A DNA stretch of 64,000 nt. Source: Eledone cirrhosa (taxonomy: Eukaryota > Mollusca > Cephalopoda > Octopoda > Eledonidae). Shown one piece after another: positions 25,081 to 35,317 of the stretch. How positions within the stretch are numbered: the first letter of the stretch is position 1; every line of letters begins with the position of its first letter. The stretch covers positions 68,600,278-68,664,277 of the forward strand of contig OZ024744.1 in the NCBI GenBank assembly GCA_964016885.1, in the 5' to 3' direction. The notes beneath the pieces are model-generated. The model did no database searches and was not told the origin of the DNA. It saw nothing but the letters and a program-made list of their open reading frames with translations. The position numbers were made by a program, and so were the translations under genes.

Positions 25081-25304
25081 AATTATCAGATAAAGTAAGT
25101 TATTTAAAGTATCATAGCTTTCATATATTTTGTGAGCTTTGTAGGTAGTATACTTGGCTTTGAATAGTTTTGTTAATTTTTTTAGAAAGATAGTCTGATA
25201 TGCTGAAAGGAAAACATTTGCTTTCAGCTTCTGAAATATAGTTTTGAAAGATATTCATATAAGTATGTATAGTTTTGAAGTTTCGATCTGTATATATATA
25301 TATA

Positions 25305-25660
25305 TACAATAAATCTAATCTAAGTTTTTCAAATGTTAATAATAACATTCGATTCGTTTGCAATCATGCAAACAAGCCTCATTTTTAAAACCATGTCAGT
25401 AGAATGAACCCTTCATTCTTGCACTTGTGTTGGCATGTAAATAGAACTGCAGACACTAATGTTTCTGGGTATCACCCTTCATTAGTGCAGCTCACTATTC
25501 ACCTGCCAACTATCAGAGCTAGTGAAAATATATGTTATTTTCTAAAATATACAGTGTTTGACATCATTTTATAATGAGGCTTGTTTGTATAATTGCAAAC
25601 GAATCGAATGTTATTATTAATATTTGAAAAACTCAGATTACATTTATTGTATTCAGCCAG
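25305..25660. repeat. Foldback repeat with about 80-bp arms
   Basis: 25305-25393 and 25572-25655 are inverted copies ('gattcgtttgcaat' against 'attgcaaacgaatcg'; 'ttattattaatatttgaaaa'), with about 180 bp between. The same arm recurs as a tight palindrome at 63372-63477. Non-coding. Confidence 0.8.
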
Positions 25661-25709
25661 GTAGAGCGAAAACTTTTTAAAAAATTATATATATATATAT
25701 ATATATATA

Positions 25710-26240
25710 TTGTTATACTTGGGGAGGGTCATATTTGTGTAATATTGCCAGAATTAATAACAGAACACACTCACTGTTTGGTTGGTTTTCGCTTCTCGCT
25801 GTCTTTTATATCTGTAATCTAGCTTACTCGGTCCTCAATGTTGCCATTGACTGACCGACGGTCAAAAATAATACAGATACAATATAGACACAAACATATA
25901 TATAGTTTATCATAAATCTTTCGTTGCACATCTGCAACATCGTCAGTGGTGTTATATTTTCCTCCTGTTGTGTTGTGTTGTATGTCTACGCCATTTTTAT
26001 TCAGTCTGTCTATATATTTATTTATTTGCTTGTTTGTTTATTTTATTTTGTCTTCTTTGCGCATGCGTTTGCGTGTGTGTATAGTGTTATGTTTGCTGTG
26101 TGATGGGTGACTAGTGTGTGTTTGTGTGCTTGTTGTTATTGTGCTTGTGTATGTATTTATTTATTTATCTTATTTTATTTACTTATTTATATACTCTTAG
26201 GTCAGTGTTGTTTGTTTGGGTGTTGTTGTTATTCCGGATG
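25710..26240 (-). mobile_element. Penelope-type arm with hammerhead core, copy 1
   Basis: Shares blocks in inverted orientation with 45835-46172 and partly with 49205-49440: 'tacttggggagggt', 'gaccgttggtcagtcaatg', 'cgcaaacgcatgcgca'. The minus-strand hammerhead core lies at 25920-25946: CTGACGA, one extra T, a 5-bp stem II (GTTGC/GCAAC), GAA. Stem III is weak here. The following segment 26195-26235 ('ggtcagtgttgtttgtttgg') recurs at 49158-49195. Confidence 0.7.
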
Positions 26241-26430
26241 AAAAAACGGGTCAGTACTATACGAACATGCTAGACAACAATATGACGGTAACATAGACAA
26301 CATAGAAATTAGAATAATATCTAAACATAGAAATGACCCAGCAGATAGGCAAATCAGAGAGGCCAGTGAAATAGAAATTAGAAGACCAAAGCTAAACAGA
26401 AAGAATGAATAGAAGTTGTAACCAAGATAA
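26240..26430 (+). pseudogene. Short Penelope/GIY-YIG-like coding remnant
   Basis: Plus strand reads 'EHARQQYDGNIDNIEIRI', then 'HRNDPADRQIREASEIEIRR' and 'PKLNRKNE' followed by a stop. A basic block followed by 'R..REA..I....LN' is typical of the tail of a GIY-YIG endonuclease. It follows a reversed hammerhead arm, as in the other PLE loci. Too short for certainty. Confidence 0.4.
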
Positions 26431-26542
26431 TATTGGGGAGCCAGCTTATAGGTATAGTCACAATGAGATTTGTAACTAAGATAAGTTACAAATCTCATTG
26501 TGACTATAAGCTACCGCCCAACATTATCTTGGTTACAACTCT
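26416..26542. repeat. Inverted repeat, about 60-bp arms
   Basis: 'gttgtaaccaagataatatt' at about 26416 pairs with 'aacattatcttggttacaac' at about 26520. The inner arms 'cacaatgagatttgtaact' and 'agttacaaatctcattgtg' are separated by 6 bp. A strong cruciform candidate. Confidence 0.85.
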
Positions 26543-26827
26543 CATCGGCGCCTTTGGCTCTTCAAGGAGTTACCTCCCTCGAAACCCATCTCAATATAAT
26601 AAAATAATTTTCCTACAAGAAGCCATCTTGTTATGCAATAGGCGGCATTGTTTATTTTCAGCCTCGACAGATATGTAATGTTTGTTTATACCATACACTT
26701 GAGTTCTCCAGTGCCAAGGGACCCCATCTAGGGAGCTGCTAATCTGAGGATTCTTTACTGACACGTAACCCTCTTATTTTATTTTTATTTCTACTTTATA
26801 TATATTAAAAATTTCATTATCTCATAT

Positions 26828-27008
26828 TGGATTGGCAGTATCGGTAGAGGGTCTGACGCCATGCTTAGACGCATAGAGTGGTGGCCCTTGCAATTCTGAG
26901 TTCAAATCCCGCCGAGGTTAACTTTGCCTTTCATCCTTACGGGGTCGATAAAATAACGTACCAGTAATGCACTGAGTAATTTCTGGCCTTGTGCCAAAAA
27001 GTAGATAC
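26828..27008 (+). mobile_element. tRNA-derived SINE, full length
   Basis: 'ggattggcagtatcggtaga' to 'ccttgtgccaaaaagtagat', then directly into (TA)n. Confidence 0.9.
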
Positions 27009-27015
27009 ATTTATC

Positions 27016-27176
<161 letters not shown>

Positions 27177-27446
27177 GAAAAGAATGAAACGAAATTTCAT
27201 TTCTCACTCTTAGTACGGCTGATACTTAAATGTAAGTATGTATGTATACGTACATACATATATGTATACAGACGTACAGTAGTATGTATATATATACATA
27301 CATGCACACATATATATATGTACGTATGGGTTTACTGAACATTTATTATAATGTTCGGTTTGTTTATAAACAAACAAACAGCCCGAATTACGATGTACAG
27401 TGTTCAGGCAACCATCGTCGCCTTTTTGTTCAACACTAACACAGGA

Positions 27447-27489
27447 ACGATGAACTAGTTTCAAGCTTATTAGCTATCGTCAGCATCGT
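27447..27489 (-). ncRNA. Hammerhead ribozyme motif, type I, short stem III
   Basis: Minus strand: stem I ACGATG/CATCGT (6 bp), core CTGACGA, T-flanked stem II AGCT/AGCT with loop AATA, GAA, then AC-TA-GT as a 2-bp stem III, and U before the predicted cleavage site. All conserved core positions are present. Confidence 0.7.
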
Positions 27490-27771
27490 ATACCTTCCTG
27501 CCAGATGATTGAACGTCTGAAAGTATATACTTTCCTTATGCATATTAACGGCTATATACATATATGGATGTACGTATACATACATACTTACATTTAAGTA
27601 TCAGCCGTACTAAGAGTGAGAAATGAAATTCCGTTTCATTCTTTTCCATTTATCGTTTCCGGTGCGCCCGGCCGACTAACTCATTCGATATGCAAATTAG
27701 GTTGCTCAGCCGTTAATATGCATAAGGAAAGTATATACTTTCAGACGTTCAATCATCTGACAGGAAGGTAT

Positions 27772-27814
27772 ACGATGCTGACGATAGCTAATAAGCTTGA
27801 AACTAGTACATCGT
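27772..27814 (+). ncRNA. Hammerhead ribozyme motif, type I, short stem III
   Basis: Same layout as the minus-strand copy: ACGATG, CTGACGA, T, AGCT-AATA-AGCT, T, GAA, AC-TA-GT, A, CATCGT. Predicted cleavage after 27808. Such very short stem III forms are known in Penelope elements and animal retrozymes and usually work best as dimers. Confidence 0.75.
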
Positions 27815-28002
27815 TCCTGTGTCAGTGTTGAACAAAAAGGCGAGGATGGTTGCCTGAACACTGTACGGCGTAATTCGGGCTGTATAATAAATGTTCTGTA
27901 AACCCATACGTACATATATATATATATGTGTGCATGTATGTATATATATACATACTACTGTACGTCTGTATACATATATGTATGTACGTATACATACATA
28001 CT

Positions 28003-28034
<32 letters not shown>

Positions 28035-28322
28035 CTGACTGCTCATGAAATTCACCCAGATTATGCTGATCGGATAACTACCATATGGCTTGCTGTTTTC
28101 CAACCTTCGGTTTGCTTTCCCTTCTGTTGTTTACTTGTCTCACTCGCTTTACGCGTTTCACTTGTCCCAATAGCTTATTTTAGTTATTGCTCGCACCAAC
28201 CTGAGGTATCTGATTTTTAATGCGATGAAATACCAATGATGGTTGGCAAAATCACTGATGAGGGACTAATTTTATAATATGTAATCCATGTGCAACCATG
28301 CAGTATTCTTCTTCCCCTTGTT

Positions 28323-28438
<116 letters not shown>

Positions 28439-28441
28439 TAA

Positions 28442-29399
28442 TCTATAAAGCTCAGTGTGTGGTCATGCTCCTTTCTTATAGAAATCGACGATATAGAATT
28501 TCTTCAATTGAAATTTACAATTCAGTATTCGAAATAGCTTCGATTGCGTCTTAGCACAGATAATTTTTTCAATTTCACCCACAATTACGCAAAAAATAGA
28601 TAAAACTCGATATTTTACGATTTTTCTCTGTCATTTAAACTGCTAAACTCTTTCCACTACTATTCAAAATCTATACAACTTCATACACACTGCTACTTTC
28701 TCTTTCCAAGCTTGATGGTGATACTGTCCGTTTTACTCTCTCATATCATCTGCTTACCTCTAACTACAACCCACACATTTTGCTACTTTCTCTTTTATAC
28801 AGATACATTTATTCAACAACAAGCGATAAATCTTTTTTAAAACCTCTTTTCCAAACGCATACAAACACACACTCACTTCAACAACAACAACAACAATCTG
28901 CCTTTTATAGATAATGATAAACAATAATATCCTCTATGAGGTCACTAAACCTGCTAGAAACAGCAGCTAACTCTCCCCCATACCACACCCCTCCCTAATG
29001 TCTTAAATTTAGAAAACACATATCCTCTATGAGGTCACTAAACCTGCTAGAAACAACAGCTAACTCTCCCTCATATCACAACCCTCCCTACTGTCTTAAA
29101 TTTAGAAAACACACAGACAACCATGCAGAACAGCTCCATCGCAGCTCTGTTGTTCGGCTGGCATCGTCTACGCGCGTGTTGCGCAAGTACTGTGAAACAA
29201 TAAATTTCAACACTTTTTTGCACAGAGATAATATCCATAGGCGAAACTTCAATTGTCACTGCTGGCGCAGTTCCTGCTTCCAGGTCTGCAATTCATTCAT
29301 CCAGTGCCTGGCAGGCAAAAAAGTGCTGCCATAAAATGGGTGGTGCAACCTAACTTTGGTAACTTAATGACCCCGAGCAACGCCGGGCTTTAATGCTAG
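28442..29399 (+). mobile_element. Non-autonomous Helitron, 958 bp
   Basis: The 5' end is TC ('tctataaagctcagtgtgtg') preceded by A. The 3' end has a GC-rich hairpin (about 29371-29387, cccg...cggg), 8 nt, then CTAG followed by T. A-T host flanks, a 5' TC and a 3' hairpin plus CTRR are the Helitron signature. No Rep/helicase ORF, so non-autonomous. A 93-bp direct duplication inside (28931 and 29024, 'cctctatgaggtcactaaac') and short tandem 'caacaacaa' are internal. The same 3' hairpin occurs at 63482-63510. Confidence 0.8.
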
Positions 29400-29690
29400 T
29401 ATATATATATATTTATATATTCTGAAAATTAGGAGTGCCTGTATTTGTATCGTTCTGTATCACTATGTATTTTTCTTTAAGTATAGTTCTTTCAAAGAAC
29501 CCCCTTTCGTTAAATACATCAGCCAATGACCTCCACCCATCCCAATAACCACCTTTCCCTACCGCCATAACATATATAAATACCACCATAACACATTGAC
29601 AGTCGGCTTCCCTGATGATTTCCTTCGAATGAAACAGTTCTAGTCCTGTAGAAGCCATTTCTATATTAAATAAATAAATATATATATATG
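29400..29690 (+). mobile_element. Penelope-type non-coding fragment with hammerhead
   Basis: Non-coding DNA ending in 'ctatattaaataaataaata' after the ribozyme motif at 29605-29656. Position and layout resemble the PLE arms elsewhere. It lies directly after the Helitron 3' end. Confidence 0.45.
29605..29656 (+). ncRNA. Hammerhead ribozyme motif with 4-bp stem III
   Basis: Stem I GGCTTC/GAAGCC (6 bp, with one unpaired C before the core), core CTGATGA, T-flanked stem II TTC/GAA with loop CTTC, GAA, stem III ACAG/CTGT with an 8-nt loop, then A at the cleavage position (29650). A longer stem III than the other copies. Confidence 0.65.
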
Positions 29691-29696
29691 CGTGTT

Positions 29697-29818
<122 letters not shown>

Positions 29819-30207
29819 TTAAACACTGAAAAAAAAGTCAAAGATAGTTTGTTAATTAGTTCATTATTTTACGATCGTTTCAGAGGGTTGATTGATCATA
29901 GTAGATCGATATATTGACTAGTAGTGTCTAGTCTCGAAATCCGTATATGTGTATATGTATATATGTTAGATGGCGCTACGCTATCAGTTTTCAAATTCAT
30001 ACCTGAAGGCTTTCAAAATAATTATTAATAAACATACCGCATGTCGCCGGATATACAATTTCACGTGTATCATATATACATATATTTATATATATATATA
30101 GTTAATTTTTGCTGCACCGGCAATATCTCTGTATAATCAGCTCCTGATTATTACTAGAATTCTATAAGAATCCAGCTTCTATAATTTTCGGCGGAAGAGG
30201 GCAGTAC

Positions 30208-30252
30208 GTAGCTCTGATGATTGCCAACAGCATGAAACAGTATGTTAGCTTC
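30208..30252 (+). ncRNA. Hammerhead ribozyme motif, repeat unit 1
   Basis: Stem I TAGCT/AGCTT gives 4 bp (AGCT/AGCT). Core CTGATGA 30214-30220, stem II TGC/GCA with T-T at its base and loop CAACA, GAA 30234-30236, stem III ACA/TGT with loop GTA, T30246 at the cleavage position. The T-T base of stem II replaces the usual G-C and may lower activity. Confidence 0.7.
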
Positions 30253-30521
30253 TCTGCTTTCTTTCGCCGAAAAGAAGTAAGTGACATAGTCACTACTTTA
30301 AAAATGATAGCGTAATGTCTTCAAAATGTTTTCAATTAAATATACGGTATATTGCCAAATATACTATATATACATTCATGTATACATCGCTATTTCAGAA
30401 CACCAATCCTAATACTTAATTTTTGCTGGACCGGCAATTGCTCTGTATAATCAGCTCCTGATTATTACTGGAATTCTATAAGAATCCAGCTTCTATAATT
30501 TTCGGCGGTAGAGGGCAGTAC

Positions 30522-30566
30522 GTAGCTCTGATGATTGCCAACAGCATGAAACAGTATGTTAGCTTC
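30522..30566 (+). ncRNA. Hammerhead ribozyme motif, repeat unit 2
   Basis: Identical to unit 1 through the whole motif. Predicted cleavage after 30560, exactly 314 nt from the unit 1 site, so self-cleavage would release a 314-nt monomer. Confidence 0.7.
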
Positions 30567-30835
30567 TCTGCTTTCTTTCGCCGAAAAGAAGTAAGTGACA
30601 TAGTCACTACTTTAAAAATGATAGCGTAATGTCTTCAAAATGTTTTCAATTAAATATACGGTATATTGCCAAATATACTATATATACATTCATGTATACA
30701 TCGCTATTTCAGAGCACCAATCCTAATACTTAACTTTTGCTGGACCGGCAATTGCTCTGTATAATCAGCTCCTGATTATTACTGGAATTCTATAAGAATC
30801 CAGCTTCTATAATTTTCGGCGGTAGAGGGCAGTAC

Positions 30836-30880
30836 GTAGCTCTGATGATTGCCAACAGCATGAAACAGACTGTTAGCTTC
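30836..30880 (+). ncRNA. Hammerhead ribozyme motif, repeat unit 3
   Basis: Same core and stems. The only change is in the stem III loop (GAC in place of GTA), which leaves ACA/TGT paired. Predicted cleavage after 30874. A loop change that keeps pairing fits structural constraint. Confidence 0.7.
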
Positions 30881-31021
30881 TCTGCCTTCTTTCGCTGAAA
30901 AGAAGTAAGTGACATAGTCACTACTTTAGAAATGATAGCGTAAGGTCTTCAAAATGTTTTTAATTAAACATACGGTATATTGCCAAATATACTATACATA
31001 CGTTCATGTATATAATAGCCT

Positions 31022-31198
31022 ATGTTTCTACTTTTGGCACAAGGACACCAATTATCCCAGTGCTTTATTTTATCGACCCCGTAAGATGAAAAGCAAAGTT
31101 AACCTCGGCAGGATTTGAACTCAGAACCTAAAAGGCCGTAACTCTATGCTGCAAAGCATGGCGTCCTACCCTCTACCGATAATGCCAATCCACCATAA
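31022..31198 (-). mobile_element. tRNA-derived SINE, small internal deletion
   Basis: 'tgtttctacttttggcacaa', 'tttattttatcgaccccgta', 'ggcaggatttgaactcaga', ending 'ctctaccgataatgccaatc'. Confidence 0.9.
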
Positions 31199-31592
31199 TA
31201 ATAATAAAAGGACGATTTGTTATATCTTCATTGCGTTTATTGATTGGTGAAGCGCCTTTCGCTATTGAGCAGCTGTGGGTTCGATCTGTATCGATCTGGC
31301 CCGACTCTGGATGAACCTACAATAACTGCACGTTACACACACACACACATATATATATATAAAAATATATATATTCATTTATTTATTGATTTATATATAT
31401 AATGCATGAGATAACGAAGTTTCATTTCATTTTTAAATATTTATATTCCATATCGAATGTTACATATCTTTCGCAGATGATCGACTCAAGGTCTTAATCA
31501 ATATGATAGACCTGAAACCAGTATCGATCTGCTCATCAAATGCATAGATTTAAATCAAAACATTACCACCTCACTGTCTGTCTATCTGTTTG

Positions 31593-31596
<4 letters not shown>

Positions 31597-31652
<56 letters not shown>

Positions 31653-31692
31653 CCTCTCCCCCTCCCTCTGTATATCTATGTATATCTATGTA

Positions 31693-31767
<75 letters not shown>

Positions 31768-31770
31768 ATA
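31597..31770. repeat. (TC)n, CCCT and (TATC)n microsatellites
   Basis: tc run, ccctctcc block, then about 20 tatc units. Confidence 0.95.
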
Positions 31771-31779
31771 TAGGTTGTA

Positions 31780-31881
31780 ATAGAATGAAACGAAATTTTA
31801 TTTCTCACTCTTAGTACGGCACTTAAATGTAAGTATGTATGTATACGTACATACATATATGTATACAGACGTAAAGTAGCA

Positions 31882-31979
<98 letters not shown>

Positions 31980-32300
31980 TACATACAGGTACACATATAT
32001 ATATGTACGTATCGGTTCAGCGGACGTTTATTATAACGCCCGCTTTGTCCGTTTGTAAAGAAACGGACAGTCTGATTTATGCCGTACGGTGTTAAGGCAA
32101 CCACGTCACCTTTTTGTTCAACACTGACACAGGAACGATGTACTAGTTTCAAGCTTCTTAGCTATCATCAGCACCGTATACCCTTCTGCCAGATGGTTGA
32201 ACGTTCGAAAGTATATACTTTCCTTATGAAAATAACGACTGAGCAGCCTAATTTGCATATCGAGTGAGTTCAGTCGGCCAGGCGCACCGAAAACGATAAG
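31780..32300 (-). mobile_element. Hammerhead-bearing repeat, copy C (about 520 bp)
   Basis: From 'gaatgaaacgaaattttatt' through a (TA)n insert (31885-31972), 'gacggacagtctgatttatg'-type sequence and the ribozyme (32135-32177) to 'cggccaggcgcaccgaaaac'. A second unit follows immediately in the same orientation (copy D), so the two form a tandem of about 520-bp period. Confidence 0.75.
32135..32177 (-). ncRNA. Hammerhead ribozyme motif
   Basis: Minus strand: stem I ACGGTG/CATCGT (one G-U pair), core CTGATGA, T-flanked stem II AGCT/AGCT with loop AAGA, GAA, AC-TA-GT, A. Core complete. Confidence 0.7.
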
Positions 32301-32713
<413 letters not shown>

Positions 32714-32851
32714 TACATCGTTCCTGTGTCAGTGTTGAACAAAAAGGTGACGTACGGCATAAATCAGGCTGTCCGTTTGTTTACAAACGGACAAAGCGGG
32801 CGTTATAATAAACGTCCGCTAAACTGATACGTACATATATATATGTGTACC

Positions 32852-32927
<76 letters not shown>

Positions 32928-32982
32928 TGCTACTGTACGTCTGTATACATATATGTATGTACGTATACATACATACTATCTA

Positions 32983-32985
<3 letters not shown>
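32714..32985 (+). mobile_element. Hammerhead-bearing repeat, copy E
   Basis: Plus-orientation copy starting 'tacatcgttcctgtgtcagt', i.e. within 2 nt of the predicted cleavage site, and running through 'gtccgtttgtttacaaacgg' and a (TA)n to 'tgtacgtatacatacatact'. Confidence 0.7.

Positions 32986-33052
<67 letters not shown>
32985..33052. repeat. (TA)n microsatellite
   Basis: Simple TA run after copy E. Confidence 0.95.
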
Positions 33053-33055
<3 letters not shown>

Positions 33056-33249
33056 GATTCTGTCTAACACGTGGGAAACGCGCTGGTGAGTAAATGTTTT
33101 AATTTCATTGGAAATTGCATGAACTGAATCTACATTCTTACACCATTTTGTAGATAAGCTGCCACCCTACACTTTGTAGGTGGTAGCAACCCCAAATAAT
33201 AAGCCCATCAGGGCGAAAAACGGAGAAATCCCACATAATTTTTACCGGA

Positions 33250-35317
33250 ACTTTGAATATAGCCAAAATGGCCAAATTCTTTGACCTCATCTCCACAGTA
33301 CTAGTACCAAGTGAAGGCTGCCTGTCTGCTGCTATCACCAACAACAACAACAACAGTAACAACAACAGCAACAAAAACAACAACCGTCAGCAACAAAAAC
33401 ATCAAATCTATCAGCCAACAATTAGACAGAGGTGGTGGAGAGACGGTAAAAGTGTCAAGCCAAGAACCAGTTCGCACCGCCTCATTGAAACACTTCGATA
33501 TGTTTAAAACACACCCCGACAACAACACCAGCACCACCAACACAAAAACTGTGAATGGCACAAACCAAAAGAACGCCATCAACAACAACAGTGACAACGT
33601 GAACAAGAAGAACAACAACGACAACAAAACCACAACCAACAACAACAACAACAACAACAACACCAACAACGGAAAAACGAAAACAACATCAACAATAAAA
33701 ACAATAATAACAACTAGAAGACCAATAACTGCAACAAGGAAGTAAACGACAAAATATCATTTGCGCAAACCGTAAAGAAAACGGTAAGCTACACTCCGGT
33801 AGATATTTCAAATGCAAATGAGCTTTTGAATAACGCCAGACAATATGTAACTTTTGTGGAGAACGGATCAACCCCCATAAACTCTCCCCCAGATTTGCGA
33901 AGAGAAGCTGCCTTGAAAACTGTGATTTTCAGGAGAAGCTCAAACAAAACACGAAAACCGAGATCAACTTTCACAAGGCGAAATTTAGTTGGCTTTAAAA
34001 AATGCCTTAAAAGACATTGCTTTTATTCAGAAGGGTAGACTCTACAGGAGTTTATCCATTCTAATGAAAGACCAAATGACGGCACATAAATATTCTGTGT
34101 CGCCAATTGTGTCACCGCTGTTCACCTTTTTCCCCACTTACATGGGGAAAAGAACACAGAAAATAAAAATCCAAACTATCACACCAAATATTGACATTTG
34201 GTGGGTACTATATGGATTTTTAAACCACGAAAAAGACTATATAATATCAGTAGCTAAGTCCTCCGGTGACCTGTTCAGCGGAACTAGCCTGGAAGTTCTG
34301 GTCCAAATGACACCAGAACGAATAGCTAGGATCCCGGAACGTGTGTTGCTGGATGGGCTTATATACATAAACATTTCGGTCGAGGGTAGGTGGCCCTCAT
34401 GTTACCACTGCTCAAGCAGGGGTCACCTCAGAGCTTCCTGTCCTCGGCTAACTAGCCTCAAAAAGGCACTACTGCCAACACCTGCAACACCAGCACAACA
34501 ATCACCACCACCACCACCACCACAACAACAACAACATAAAAAAAATAGTGACAACAAAACAAACGACAAACACAGTCCCACCCAACCCCTTCCCACCTAA
34601 AACAACTCCAGAAACACCTACACACATAACAGCTCACCAAAACGTACCCCTCCCCAACAACACGGATGAGGCCTCATCATCGTCACCCAGTGACGATGAG
34701 GGAGAGCCTTCCGACCAGTAAAAAGAAAAAAGAAAAGACATAACACAAACAAAAATGTAACAAACACACAAACACCAACACAAGCGACGCAAACAGCACA
34801 AACAAAAACACCCCCTCCTGAAATCAAAATACCTACTACAAAACGTAAACACACACAAGAACCACAGACAAAAAGCAACCCAACACAACAAAAATGTTAC
34901 ACCTACATAAATACTAACAATAAAACTTTAACAGACACCATATATCAAAACCCTTCGGTGGCTACCGAAGGGAAAACTTTTACACACTCTTCGGAGAATC
35001 CTAATCTTAAAATGATTAGGACCTCCATGGACACACATAAACAGTTAAAAGAAAAATTTCCTAACGACGTAGGTAAGCCCTGCGTCAAACCCTACAATCG
35101 AGTCCTGTTAAAATGTTTCTCCACCCCCACCCCATCCCACCAGACATCCCCTCCCCACCAAACATCTTTGTCCCCACCCTCCAGAGACCACCACCCCACC
35201 AAACAACCCCTCCAACACCCCCATGGAAATTGTGCAGCCTGGTCCCCAGGAGACGAAGAGGTGAGTGATTTCTTTTCCTCTTCTGTTAACTTTTCAGCAC
35301 CAACATGGCCAATATAA
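33250..35317 (+). pseudogene. LINE ORF1 (zinc-knuckle protein), broken
   Basis: ORF1 of the two-ORF LINE that continues to 38.85 kb. The N-terminal third (33311-33745) is N/T/K-rich low complexity. The middle (33989-34600, 203 codons after a frameshift) has a folded-looking segment with 'GLIYINISVEGRWPSCYHC' and a CCHC zinc knuckle C-x2-C-x4-H-x4-C (CYHCSSRGHLRASC) at about 34398-34440. The last part (34958-35317) is basic then P/H/T-rich. ORF1 proteins of such LINEs bind the element RNA. At least two frameshifts separate these blocks. The final frame ends at 35317 and overlaps the ORF2 start. Confidence 0.75.

Larger units (their letters stand above)
27180..28010. mobile_element. Hammerhead-bearing repeat, inverted pair
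   Basis: 27180-27600 (minus) and 27605-28010 (plus) are copies of one non-coding element in opposite orientation. Shared marks: 'tcatttctcactcttagtac', 'gtatgtatgtatacgtacat', 'ggcaaccatcgtcgcc', 'tttttgttcaacact'. Each carries one hammerhead motif (27447-27489 minus; 27772-27814 plus). Related copies lie at 31785, 32300, 32714 and 46270. No ORF of its own. The same stem II sequence recurs in the 5' flank of PLE-3 (53370-53390), so I infer these are solo Penelope-type terminal repeats or retrozyme-like derivatives. Confidence 0.75.
29985..31010 (+). repeat. 314-bp tandem repeat, three units, each with a hammerhead motif
   Basis: Units start near 30102, 30416 and 30730 (exact period 314 both times), each opening 'taatttttgctg' or 'taacttttgctg' followed by 'accggcaat'. 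A degenerate partial unit precedes them (29985-30101). Identity between units is very high, with units 2 and 3 closest. No ORF. Each unit has an internal GC-rich block (about 30190-30255) with 'ttttcggcgg', 'gagggcagtacgtagct' and the ribozyme. Size, head-to-tail arrangement and one ribozyme per unit match animal retrozymes and ribozyme-bearing satellites (newt, schistosome and cave-cricket types). Confidence 0.85.

Noticed and set aside
24531..25082. 183-residue minus-strand frame with poly-R and neighbouring poly-F/L/S/E frames
   Set aside because: The body is a (TTC)n tract. Only about 76 codons outside it are non-repetitive, and I do not recognise them.
28040..28262. Hammerhead motif around 'atcactgatgagggac'
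   Set aside because: CTGATGA is present but no stem II followed by GAA lies nearby.
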